Positions 33,309 to 41,694 of a stretch of 56,443 nt of DNA are shown here, one piece after another. The stretch is from positions 1 to 56,443 of the forward strand of contig JAGBJY010000055.1 in assembly GCA_017934185.1 (NCBI GenBank), read 5' to 3'. This DNA comes from Bacteroidales bacterium (lineage in GTDB: Bacteria > Bacteroidota > Bacteroidia > Bacteroidales > UBA932). The notes beneath the pieces are model-generated. The model did not search any database and was not told where the DNA came from. It saw nothing but the letters and a program-made list of their open reading frames with translations. A program made the position numbers and the translations under genes. Each line of letters starts with the position of its first letter. Position 1 is the first letter of the stretch.

Positions 33309-35567
33309 ATGAAAAAGTTAGTTCTTCTTCTGGCCCTTTGTCTGGCCATGGTGCCCGTTGAGGCAAAAAAGGTAAAAGGACGCGTATCCTCCGAAGGTGC
33401 TCCGCTTTCCGGAGTAGTGGTAAGTGACGGTTATCGCTTCACCAAAACCGGGGCCGACGGCCGTTTCTCCCTGAACACGCACAAAGACGCCCGCTTTGTC
33501 TTTGTCATCACCCCTTCGGGCTATGTGGCCGATTTTTCCACGGGCGCCCCGCAGTTCTATCTGCCCATCAAAGGGACAAAAAGCTTTGATTTTGCGCTGA
33601 ATAAGTTCTCGGAGGGAGACGATTACACCCTCTTTTCCGTCTCCGACCCCCAGATGCAGAACAAAAAGCACCTGAAACGCTTCCTGGGGCGCCCCCTGGG
33701 CGACCTTCGCGGCATGGCGCGCCGCTTCAGCGCCCAGCGCCAGACCGTGGGCATTGCCCTGGGCGACATTGCCTGGAACAAGCACTGGGTGTTTGACTCC
33801 TATAAAGAGGGCATTGCCACCACCGGCATCCCGTTCTACGCCGTTATCGGCAACCATGATTTTATCCAGAATCTGGACGGCATTGCCGCCGGAGCAGGGT
33901 ACGAAGCGGCTTTCGGCCCTTATAATTACGCCTTTTGGCTTGGGAAGGACCTTGTTATCGGCCTTAACGACATCCTTTTCAAGGGAAACGGCACCGATGA
34001 TGCGGAAAAGAGCTCCAATAATTATACGGAGGGCTATTCAGAAGAGGCGCTGGGCTTTGTGGAAGGCCTTTTGAAGTACGTTCCCAAAGGCACCCACCTT
34101 TATGTTGCGCAGCACAGCCCCATCCGTTTCGTGCACGAAAACAAGTCCAACGATATTGAAGGGGCGGCCCGGCTGCTCGCCCTCCTGGAAGGATACACCG
34201 TGGACATCCTTTCCGGCCACACGCACATCATGAACAAGGTGCGGGTGAGCGACACGGTGGTAGACAACAACGCCGCCGCCATCGGCGGAGCCTGGTGGGC
34301 CACCGACTGGTGCCGGGACGGTTCCCCGCGCGGTTACGAGATTATTTCTTCCGTGGGCGGCGTGCGCAGCTGGCGCTGGCACAACCTGGACTATCCGGAC
34401 GACTTCCAGGTAGAGTTTGTGGGCATGGACCAGGCTTTCCGCCACCCCAACAGCGTACTGGCCAATGCCTGGGGGGCCGATGACAGCTGGACCTGCACCT
34501 GGACGGAGGACGGGCGCGAAATGGGCTCCCTGGAGCGCCAGAGCGACTATTCCACCAGTTACGGCAAAGAGATTCTGGGCGTTTACCAGGGCGACTTCTC
34601 CAAGATTCCGGGCTACAAACGCCCCAACGCCCAGCGCCACTATTTTGTGGCTACGCCTTCCCAGTATGCCCAGACGGTGACCATGACGGTACTGGCCCCG
34701 GACGGCCGCAGCTGGAGCCATACCTTCGACCTCAGAAACAGCTACATTGACCTTCAGGCGCACCGGGGCGGAGCCGGCCTCATGCCGGAGAACACCTTCT
34801 CTTCCATGCGTAACGCCATGGACCTGCACGTGAACACCCTGGAGTTCGACCTTCAGCTCAGTGCCGACAAGAAGGTGGTGGTGTCGCACGACAATTACTT
34901 CCACCCGCGCTATTCCATGCGTCCGGACAGCACCCTGGTGCAGAAGGAAGACCCCAAGGAGTACCTGTACACCATGCCCTATGACAGCATTGCCAAGTAC
35001 GATGTGGGGCTTCGTTTTGTAGACCGCTGGCCCACGCAGAAAAAGGTCTCTGAGCACAAGCCGCTGGCCACCGACCTCATTGACTTCACGGAGCAGTATG
35101 CCCGCGAGAACGGCCTGTCGCCTTTCCGTTACAATATCGAGATAAAATCCCGCACCGGAGCGGGCGAGGGCACGCTATGGCCGGACTATAAGGAGTTCTG
35201 CGACAAGTGCATGGAGCTGCTTCTTTCCAAGCATTTGGGAGACCGCCTGGTGGTGCAGACCTTCGATGTGCGGGCCCTGGAGTACATCCACGCAAAGTAT
35301 CCCCAGGTAGAGCTCTCTTACCTTACGGAGGACGAGACAGAGATCGCTGCCATCCTTTCCCAGATTTCCTTTACGCCCCGCTGGTGGAGCCCCAACCATG
35401 AGGTGATTACCCGCGAGAACGTGGCCTACTGCCATGCCCTGGGCATCAAGGTGGTTCCCTGGACGGTAGATAAAGAAGATGACATCGCCCGCATGGTTTC
35501 CTGCGGCGTCGATGCCATCATCTCCAATTATCCGGACCGCCTGATAAAGCTGGTCCGCAAGTACTAG
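33309..35567 (+). CDS. Fusion of calcineurin-like phosphoesterase and glycerophosphodiester phosphodiesterase
   Basis: A 752-residue secreted protein (signal peptide ending VEA). Residues 20-100: MetallophosN-type domain. Residues 105-340: metallophosphoesterase with SDPQ, GDIAWN, GNHD (181-184), AQHSP and GHTH (His304, His306). Residues 345-475: MetallophosC-type domain. Residues 482-750: GDPD TIM barrel with HRGG (His485), E512 and D514 in LEFDL, and His527 in SHD. GDPD releases glycerol-3-phosphate from glycerophosphodiesters; the phosphoesterase could then give glycerol plus phosphate. ATG 33309 fits the signal peptide; an ATG at 33294 would overlap the esterase gene by 14 bases. Confidence 0.9.
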   Translation: MKKLVLLLALCLAMVPVEAKKVKGRVSSEGAPLSGVVVSDGYRFTKTGADGRFSLNTHKDARFVFVITPSGYVADFSTGAPQFYLPIKGTKSFDFALNKFSEGDDYTLFSVSDPQMQNKKHLKRFLGRPLGDLRGMARRFSAQRQTVGIALGDIAWNKHWVFDSYKEGIATTGIPFYAVIGNHDFIQNLDGIAAGAGYEAAFGPYNYAFWLGKDLVIGLNDILFKGNGTDDAEKSSNNYTEGYSEEALGFVEGLLKYVPKGTHLYVAQHSPIRFVHENKSNDIEGAARLLALLEGYTVDILSGHTHIMNKVRVSDTVVDNNAAAIGGAWWATDWCRDGSPRGYEIISSVGGVRSWRWHNLDYPDDFQVEFVGMDQAFRHPNSVLANAWGADDSWTCTWTEDGREMGSLERQSDYSTSYGKEILGVYQGDFSKIPGYKRPNAQRHYFVATPSQYAQTVTMTVLAPDGRSWSHTFDLRNSYIDLQAHRGGAGLMPENTFSSMRNAMDLHVNTLEFDLQLSADKKVVVSHDNYFHPRYSMRPDSTLVQKEDPKEYLYTMPYDSIAKYDVGLRFVDRWPTQKKVSEHKPLATDLIDFTEQYARENGLSPFRYNIEIKSRTGAGEGTLWPDYKEFCDKCMELLLSKHLGDRLVVQTFDVRALEYIHAKYPQVELSYLTEDETEIAAILSQISFTPRWWSPNHEVITRENVAYCHALGIKVVPWTVDKEDDIARMVSCGVDAIISNYPDRLIKLVRKY

Positions 35568-36301
35568 AATACCAGCAGATACAGTCCTGCAGCGATTGCG
35601 GCTCCCACAAGGGGGCCGCATACTGGTACCCAGCTGTAGCTCCACATGCTGTCGCGCTTGCCTTCAATGGGCAGCACGGCGTGGGCGCAGCGGGGGCTCA
35701 GGTCGCGGGCCGGGTTCAGGGCATAACCGGTGGTTCCGCCCAGGGACATGCCGATTGACATGATAAGGCAGGTCACGGGCCAGGAGCCGATGGCGCCGGT
35801 CTGGGCCGTCACAGGACCCACCTGGAAGGCGTTTCCGCTGAAGCCCAGGGCCAGAATTACAAACACCAGGAGGCAGGTGGCAATGACTTCGCAGAGGAAG
35901 TTGCGGTAGGGATTGGCAATGGCCGGGGCCGTGCAGAAGGTGCCCAGGATGGTGTCGGGCTCACTGGCCGTAGCTTTGTAATGGTCTTTGTAGAACACCC
36001 AGACCAGGGAGGCGCCCACAAAACCGCCCAGCATCTGGGCCACAATGTAGCCGCAGACGGAAGCCCAGGGGAAGGTGCCGGCAATGGCAAGACCCAGGGT
36101 GACGGCGGGGTTCAGATGGGCTCCGGAAACGGGGCCTGCAATGAGCACACCCATCATCACGGCCAGGCCCCAGCCCAGGGCGATGACCACCCAGCCTGCG
36201 CCTTTGGCCTTGGATTTATTGAGGGAGGTGGCGGCGCACACGCCGTCGCCCAGAAGCACCAGCACCAGCGTGCCGATAAATTCAAAAATGTATTGGTTCA
36301 T
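35564..36301 (-). CDS. glpF: Glycerol facilitator (aquaglyceroporin)
   Basis: A 245-residue inner-membrane channel of the MIP family. The two half-helix motifs are SGAHLNPAVT (about residue 66) and ALNPARDLSPR (about 200); the second, with Asp after Arg, is the aquaglyceroporin form. It lets glycerol into the cytoplasm. It starts 2 bases after the glpK stop and its 3' end overlaps the fused phosphodiesterase gene by 4 bases on the opposite strand. Confidence 0.94.
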   Translation of the reverse strand: MNQYIFEFIGTLVLVLLGDGVCAATSLNKSKAKGAGWVVIALGWGLAVMMGVLIAGPVSGAHLNPAVTLGLAIAGTFPWASVCGYIVAQMLGGFVGASLVWVFYKDHYKATASEPDTILGTFCTAPAIANPYRNFLCEVIATCLLVFVILALGFSGNAFQVGPVTAQTGAIGSWPVTCLIMSIGMSLGGTTGYALNPARDLSPRCAHAVLPIEGKRDSMWSYSWVPVCGPLVGAAIAAGLYLLVF

Positions 36302-36303
36302 AA

Positions 36304-37785
36304 TTACTTATTTACGGTGCGTCCAATGGCATCGGCCCAGCCGGCTTTGGCGGGGGCCATGTCTTCGGTGGTAGGAGAGAAAGTTCTTTCGGCCTTCCAC
36401 TGCTGCTTGATTTCGTCTAAGGAGTTCCAGTAGCCAACGGCCAGGCCTGCCAGGTAGGCGGCGCCCATGGCGGTGGTTTCGGTGACCTCCGGACGGATGA
36501 CCTGGGAGCCCAGGATATCGGCCTGGAACTGCATCATGAGGTTGTTGCGGGAAGCACCGCCGTCCACTTTGAGTTCGGCCAGGCGCACGCCGGCGTCTTT
36601 TTCCATGGCCCCTACAATGTCCATGGTCTGGAAAGCGATGCCTTCCAGGGCTGCACGGGCAATGTGGGCCGCCGTGGTGCCGCGGGTGATGCCGCAGATA
36701 ACCCCGTGGGCGTACTGGTCCCAGTAGGGGGCGCCCATGCCGGTGAGGGCGGGGACAAAGTACACGCCGCCACTATCCGGAACGCTGGCTGCCAGAGCCT
36801 CAATCTCGGAGGAACTCCGGATGATGCCCAGGCCGTCGCGGAGCCACTGCACCACGCTGCCGCCCACGAAGATGGAGCCTTCCAGGGCGTAATTCACGGT
36901 GTCGCCGATCTTCCAGGCAATGGTAGTGAGGAGGTTGTTGCGGGAAAGGATGGGCTTCTCTCCGGTGTTCATCAGGAGGAAGCATCCCGTGCCGTAGGTG
37001 TTTTTCACGGCGCCGGGCTCCGTGCACATCTGCCCGAAGAGGGCGGCCTGCTGGTCTCCGGCAATGCCGGCGATGGGCACTTCATGCGCAAAGATGGTGG
37101 TCTTGGTGTGGCCGTACACCTCCGAGGAGGAACGCACGGACGGCATCATACTTTCCGGGATGCTCAGCAGTTGCAGCAGCTCCTTGTCCCACTGTAAAGT
37201 GTTGATGTTGAAGAGCATGGTGCGGGAAGCGTTGGAGACGTCGGTGATGTGCACCTCGCCGCGGGTGAGCTTCCACACCAGATAGCTGTCCACGGTGCCA
37301 AAGCGCAGTTTCCCGGCCTCGGCTTTCTCGCGGGCCCCTTCCACGTTGTCCAGAATCCATTTAATCTTGGTGCCGGAGAAATAGGCGTCGATGATAAGGC
37401 CGGTCTTTTCGCGGATTTTCTCCACCCAGCCATCGGCCTTTAACTGGTCGCAATAGGCCGATGTACGGCGGTCCTGCCACACGATGGCGTTGTACACGGG
37501 CTGGCCGGTTTCTGCGTCCCACACGATGGTGGTTTCCCGCTGGTTGGTGATGCCGATACCGGCAATGTCCGGGCCGCCGATGCCCATCTTGGAGATGGCT
37601 TCGGCAATGACGGCAGCCTCCGAGCCCCAGATTTCGTTGGGGTCGTGCTCCACCCAGCCGGGCTGGGGGAAGTGCTGCGTGAACTCCTGCTGCGCCACGG
37701 AGCAAATGCGGCCCTCGTGGTCAAAAACAATAGCCCTGGAGGAGCTGGTTCCTTGATCCAGGGCTAGAATGTACTTGTTAACCAT
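36304..37785 (-). CDS. glpK: Glycerol kinase
   Basis: A 493-residue FGGY kinase. Motifs: [16 protein letters not shown] at residues 6-21, [12 protein letters not shown] near 80, [27 protein letters not shown] and [16 protein letters not shown]. It phosphorylates glycerol to sn-glycerol-3-phosphate and traps it. I use ATG 37785 (MVNKYIL), which follows the hydrolase stop by 1 base; an ATG at 37797 would overlap that gene. Part of the operon OMP, hydrolase, glpK, glpF. Confidence 0.96.
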   Translation of the reverse strand: MVNKYILALDQGTSSSRAIVFDHEGRICSVAQQEFTQHFPQPGWVEHDPNEIWGSEAAVIAEAISKMGIGGPDIAGIGITNQRETTIVWDAETGQPVYNAIVWQDRRTSAYCDQLKADGWVEKIREKTGLIIDAYFSGTKIKWILDNVEGAREKAEAGKLRFGTVDSYLVWKLTRGEVHITDVSNASRTMLFNINTLQWDKELLQLLSIPESMMPSVRSSSEVYGHTKTTIFAHEVPIAGIAGDQQAALFGQMCTEPGAVKNTYGTGCFLLMNTGEKPILSRNNLLTTIAWKIGDTVNYALEGSIFVGGSVVQWLRDGLGIIRSSSEIEALAASVPDSGGVYFVPALTGMGAPYWDQYAHGVICGITRGTTAAHIARAALEGIAFQTMDIVGAMEKDAGVRLAELKVDGGASRNNLMMQFQADILGSQVIRPEVTETTAMGAAYLAGLAVGYWNSLDEIKQQWKAERTFSPTTEDMAPAKAGWADAIGRTVNK

Positions 37786-37786
37786 A

Positions 37787-38791
37787 CTATTTGACATATC
37801 CACAGGGTGCGCCTTCCGGGTAGTTCCCCACGGCAATCATGTTACGGACCGTCTTGAGGAAGTTGGACACCTTGTAGGTGTACTCCTCAGGGTATTTGGC
37901 GTAGGAATTGGCATGGACGGCGCCGGGGGCCACCCAGTACTCCTTATAGCCCTGCTTCTTGGCATTGTAGTTCTCCCAGAGGTGCTCAAACGGGACAAAG
38001 TCGTCGGCGTCTCCGTGGATAAACAGCATGGGCTTTACGCACTTGGCCAGCTGCGGGCGGCAGTCGGCATCCTTGAACTTCCAGCCGAACTCTTTTCCGG
38101 AAACAATGCCGGCGCTGGTAATGATGGCGTTGGGAAGGAGCTTGGACATGTCGTCCAGGTTCTTCTTGAACTGGTCGGTCACCGAGCAGTATCCGCAGTC
38201 TTCCACGAAGCACTTCACGTAATCCGGAAGGGCTTCGCCGCTGGTCATCATGACGGTGGCGGCGCCCATGGATACGCCGTGCAGGACCATAAAGTCGTCC
38301 TTGAAGAGGCCGTGGGCCACCTCAATCCATTTCATTACATCCAGGCGGTCTTTCCAGCCCATCTGGATTTCGTCGCCCTCTGAGTAGCCGTGATACTGGA
38401 GGTCCGGGAACAGGACGTTGTAGTTGAACTGGTCCCGGTACATGCGTACCAGATAGAGGAACACATAGTGGTTGTCGCCGTAACCGTGGACCACGATAGC
38501 GGTACCCTGGGCGTTTGCGGGGTCTGCGGCGGGCACGGAGCAGGCGTGCAGCTTGAGGCCTTCGTCATTGGTAATCCAATGGTCTTTCAGGACGCCCTGG
38601 GCTTTGAGGTTGTCGTACCACTGGGTGCTGCCGGGCATCAGGGAATCGGCCTTGTGGCGGGTGCGCTCGATATCGGCCTCCCCGTGTACGGAGGGGGTGA
38701 TGGCATAATGGGCCATGAACTTGCCGGCAAGGCAGGAATTGAGGCTCAGGGCCATGAGGCCGATGGCGGCCATGTTAAGAAGCTTTCTCAT
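37787..38791 (-). CDS. Lipoprotein alpha/beta hydrolase (BEM46/lysophospholipase-like)
   Basis: A 334-residue lipoprotein (ALSLNSC, cysteine at residue 20). The alpha/beta hydrolase core has [11 protein letters not shown] (oxyanion region), the nucleophile elbow [18 protein letters not shown] (acid Asp) and a final His in APGAVHANS. This group includes lysophospholipases, monoacylglycerol lipases and serine aminopeptidase-like esterases. It is 1 base from glpK and 6 bases from the outer membrane protein gene. The tight link to glpK and glpF supports release of glycerol from a lipid ester, but the substrate is not proven. Confidence 0.87.
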   Translation of the reverse strand: MRKLLNMAAIGLMALSLNSCLAGKFMAHYAITPSVHGEADIERTRHKADSLMPGSTQWYDNLKAQGVLKDHWITNDEGLKLHACSVPAADPANAQGTAIVVHGYGDNHYVFLYLVRMYRDQFNYNVLFPDLQYHGYSEGDEIQMGWKDRLDVMKWIEVAHGLFKDDFMVLHGVSMGAATVMMTSGEALPDYVKCFVEDCGYCSVTDQFKKNLDDMSKLLPNAIITSAGIVSGKEFGWKFKDADCRPQLAKCVKPMLFIHGDADDFVPFEHLWENYNAKKQGYKEYWVAPGAVHANSYAKYPEEYTYKVSNFLKTVRNMIAVGNYPEGAPCGYVK

Positions 38792-38797
38792 AGGGCA

Positions 38798-40189
38798 TTA
38801 GAACTGATAGTTGATGCCGATGCCAATCCACAGACCGGCGTCCAGACCCGGAGTGAAGCACTTGGCAAGTTCGGCCGATATGATGAAGTTCTGGTTCATG
38901 GCTATCTTCAGACCGGCACCTGCGCTGTAGATGAGTTTGTTGATGTTGGAGGCATCATAGATGAGCGAAGAGCTCTGGCCCAGAAGCGGGTTTTCGAGCT
39001 TGAGGTCGTAGAGTTTATTGTCGTTCAGTACATTGGCAAGTTCGGCCGTGCGGTACCCCTTGGTGATGATACCTGCGTCGAAGAACGGGTTCAGGGCAAT
39101 GTAGAAGAACTGGTTGAAGAGCTTGAAGTTCACAAGCTTGACGCGGAGTTCCAGGTTGGCCCATGCCATGCCCTCGGCCAGGATACGGTTTTCACGCAGG
39201 CCGCGGATGGTGTTGGAAGAGCCGAAGCCCTCGGAAATCATGTTGCGCTGAACCAGGAGCGGCACGTTCTGGATCATGTAGAACGGTGTTTCACCGGCAA
39301 TGGTCTGCTGCCAGGCCAGGCGGTATGCGAACACAGGGTCTCCGGCGGGAATGTGGATGGGAATGTCAATGTAATGACGGAAGTAAACGCAGGCCTTGAG
39401 GTACTTCTGCTGGAGGAGGTTGCCGTTGAGGTAGGCCTCGGCCCAGATACCCTTGCTGGGAGCGGCTTCAATGTCACGGGTGTCATAGACAAGTCCGGCG
39501 TTGACTTCAAGGGCCAGGCCGCCGTTGGCCTCAGAGTCCTTCACAAGGCCCAGCGCCTTGTAGGTGTCAAACAGGGTGAGGTCGGTGTCGTAATAGCTCT
39601 TCTGCTTGGTTTCCTTGTTGATGACCACGCCGTTGTCGCGCATGTTGCCAAGTCTCCACCACCAGAAATTGACGCCTGCGGCCCAGTTCAGGTGCGGGAC
39701 AATCTGGCCCTGGAAGTTGGCCAGTACACGGAGCATGTCGCGGCTCATGCCATAGTAGTTCACGTTGTTGCCGTTGGCCAGGGTGAGCTTCCTGCTGGAC
39801 CAGACATCATAATTCTGGACGGCTGCCGGTCCGTTATAGCCCCAGAAGGTGTACAGGGGGTCTCCTACATAAGTAACGGAAGCGTTTACACGCATTTTGG
39901 GGATAAGATACTTGGAGTCGTATGCCAGGTAAAAACGCATACGGTGGCTGTGGGTGAAATAGGAGCCTTCCCAGCTGATTTTATGGAGGGGATCGGGATA
40001 AGTGGAGCCGTCACCATAATAATAGACGTCGCCAAAGGCGCCGGCCTGGAAACCGTTGTCAACGGAATAAGTGGCCGTAGGGAGAAGGCCAAAGCTCCAG
40101 CCCTTCTTCACTTCCTTTTCTTTTTCTTCCTGGGCAAACAGACTTGCGCATACTGTGAGCAGTACGGCAATCAGGGTAAATTTTTTCAT
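38798..40189 (-). CDS. Outer membrane beta-barrel protein, BamA/surface-antigen C-terminal type
   Basis: A 463-residue protein with a signal peptide (MKKFTLIAVLLTVCASLFAQ). The mature part is made of barrel strands, with GLALEVNAGLVYDTRDIEAAP and GFGSSNTIRGLRENRILA, which resemble the VYDTRD and VRGY/F.eNR motifs of Omp85/BamA-type barrels; it ends ...LWIGIGINYQF. No POTRA repeats are present at the N-terminus, so it is a barrel-only member. Related proteins export or insert surface proteins, or join to patatin lipases. First gene of the operon with the hydrolase, glpK and glpF. Confidence 0.82.
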   Translation of the reverse strand: MKKFTLIAVLLTVCASLFAQEEKEKEVKKGWSFGLLPTATYSVDNGFQAGAFGDVYYYGDGSTYPDPLHKISWEGSYFTHSHRMRFYLAYDSKYLIPKMRVNASVTYVGDPLYTFWGYNGPAAVQNYDVWSSRKLTLANGNNVNYYGMSRDMLRVLANFQGQIVPHLNWAAGVNFWWWRLGNMRDNGVVINKETKQKSYYDTDLTLFDTYKALGLVKDSEANGGLALEVNAGLVYDTRDIEAAPSKGIWAEAYLNGNLLQQKYLKACVYFRHYIDIPIHIPAGDPVFAYRLAWQQTIAGETPFYMIQNVPLLVQRNMISEGFGSSNTIRGLRENRILAEGMAWANLELRVKLVNFKLFNQFFYIALNPFFDAGIITKGYRTAELANVLNDNKLYDLKLENPLLGQSSSLIYDASNINKLIYSAGAGLKIAMNQNFIISAELAKCFTPGLDAGLWIGIGINYQF

Positions 40190-40229
40190 AATTTGCGTAT
40201 TAGTTGGTATTAGTTTAGTCAATAATACG

Positions 40230-40237
40230 CAAAGATA
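40230..40237 (-). promoter_or_regulatory. -7 box of the OMP-hydrolase-glpK-glpF operon
   Basis: On the minus strand TATCTTTG (40237 to 40230), 41 bases before the ATG at 40189. No TTTG is found at the expected -33 distance. It overlaps the gap after the sigma factor gene. Confidence 0.5.
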
Positions 40238-40244
40238 ATAAAAT

Positions 40245-40751
40245 TTACTCGTATTGCTTCACTGATTCCCTGATTTTCTCTTGTGCGATGTGGTAAGTGG
40301 CCTTGAGGGCCCCTACGGAAGTGCCGGTGATAGCCGAAATTTCTTCATAACTGAGTTCGTCCCACCAGCGCATGATGAACACCTGGCGCTGCTTCTCCGG
40401 CAGTTTGGCTACGGCCTTGGCCAGTTCCCGCTGGGCGGCCGTGCCGTTGAAATAGGGATCGGCCAGGATTTTGCGTTCCATCTCCGCGTCGATGGAGCTG
40501 AAGCGGAGGGCGGCCCTTACCCGCTCCCGACGCAGCCAGTTCAGGGTTTCGTTGGTGGCGATGCGCCAGGCCCAGGTGGAGTGTTTGGCCTCCCCGCGGA
40601 AGGTGGGGAGCGCCTGCCAAATCTTGAGGAAAATCTCCTGCAGCAGGTCGTCGGCATCCTCATGGCTGTTCACAAAACGGCGCACGTGCCAGTACAGCTT
40701 CTCGCTGTTGTCCTGCACTATCTGGTTGAATATGCGCTCGTTGTCTGTCAT
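40245..40751 (-). CDS. ECF-type RNA polymerase sigma factor
   Basis: A 168-residue protein. Region 2: NSEKLYWHVRRFVNSHEDADDLLQEIFLKIW at about residues 16-46 (given in part: DADDLLQEIFLKIW), followed by STWAWRIATNETLNWLRR. Region 4: KLPEKQRQVFIMRWWDELSYEE and IAQEKIRE. Its normal partners in related genomes, a small membrane protein and a Spy-like protein, are missing downstream and instead lie at 13.9-14.7 kb. It starts 30 bases after the menA stop. Its target genes cannot be told from sequence. Confidence 0.9.
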   Translation of the reverse strand: MTDNERIFNQIVQDNSEKLYWHVRRFVNSHEDADDLLQEIFLKIWQALPTFRGEAKHSTWAWRIATNETLNWLRRERVRAALRFSSIDAEMERKILADPYFNGTAAQRELAKAVAKLPEKQRQVFIMRWWDELSYEEISAITGTSVGALKATYHIAQEKIRESVKQYE

Positions 40752-40781
40752 GCCGATGGCTTTATTGCACAAGTTGTGCCA

Positions 40782-41693
40782 TTAAAGCCAAAGATACACG
40801 CAGAACCCAAGTCCCATCAGAAGGCAAAGGAGGAAGGTGGACATCACCAGCAGCGGCAGCATGGGGTCCAGCTCTCGGTCGTGACGCTGCCAGACGCCTC
40901 TGAGATGGATAATGTACAGCGGCAGGGTCACCACCCACAGCCAGTGCCAGAGGCTGGGCCAGCATAGGAGGCAGTAGACGGTCATGAGCACCCATCCCAG
41001 GCCGATGAGCACCGTCTGGTAAATCTTGGCGCGGCGTTCCCCCAGTTTGATGGCCACCGTGACGCGGTTGGCGGCGTCGGTTTTCATGTCACGGATGTTG
41101 TTCACGTTCAACACCCCCACGCTGAAACAGCCCACGGCCGATGCCGGCAGGAGCAACTTCCAGTGGAGCCCCAGCCCTTGGGTGCACACAAAATAGGCCC
41201 CCAGCACCGCCACAAGGCCGAAAAAGAGGAAAACGTAAAAGTCGCCTTTGGCCCTGTAGCCATAGGGATTGCTTCCCAGGGTGTATTTCATGGCGCCCAT
41301 GATGGCGGCCGCACCCAGCATCAGGACCAGAATGGGGGTAAGGTCCCAGAGGGTACCGAAAGCCCGCCAGGTCATGAGGGCCCCAAACACCATGCACAGC
41401 ACCACAAAGCAGCCGATGAGCCGCTTCATTTCGGCCACCGTCATTTCGCCGCCGTTCAGGCCGTACTGCGGGCCCTGGCGATCGGCGGTGTCGGTGCCGC
41501 GGAGGACGTCGCCCAGCTCGTTGGAGAGGTTGGAAAGGATTTGAAGGCTCGCGGTGGTGAGCACAATAAGGACGGCGGTCCAGAGGTCCACCTTCCAGTT
41601 GGCCACGGCAAGGAGAATGCCCAGGAGGCCCCCGCCTGCAGAAAGCGGCAAGGTTCTCAGTCTCATGGATTTAACTGCAGCTTTGATGTTCAT
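40782..41693 (-). CDS. menA: 1,4-dihydroxy-2-naphthoate polyprenyltransferase
   Basis: A 303-residue UbiA-family membrane enzyme with eight or nine hydrophobic segments. The first Asp motif is NELGDVLRGTDTADRQGP (about 58-75); the second is NNIRDMKTDAANRVTVA (about 188-204). MenA attaches the prenyl chain in menaquinone synthesis. Menaquinone is the expected electron acceptor for GlpABC. The gene starts 1 base after the lepA stop. Confidence 0.92.
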   Translation of the reverse strand: MNIKAAVKSMRLRTLPLSAGGGLLGILLAVANWKVDLWTAVLIVLTTASLQILSNLSNELGDVLRGTDTADRQGPQYGLNGGEMTVAEMKRLIGCFVVLCMVFGALMTWRAFGTLWDLTPILVLMLGAAAIMGAMKYTLGSNPYGYRAKGDFYVFLFFGLVAVLGAYFVCTQGLGLHWKLLLPASAVGCFSVGVLNVNNIRDMKTDAANRVTVAIKLGERRAKIYQTVLIGLGWVLMTVYCLLCWPSLWHWLWVVTLPLYIIHLRGVWQRHDRELDPMLPLLVMSTFLLCLLMGLGFCVYLWL

Positions 41694-41694
41694 C

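Noticed and set aside
38390-40213. A 607-residue open frame on the plus strand
   Set aside because: It lies opposite the beta-barrel and hydrolase genes, shows no signal or motif and crosses their promoter.
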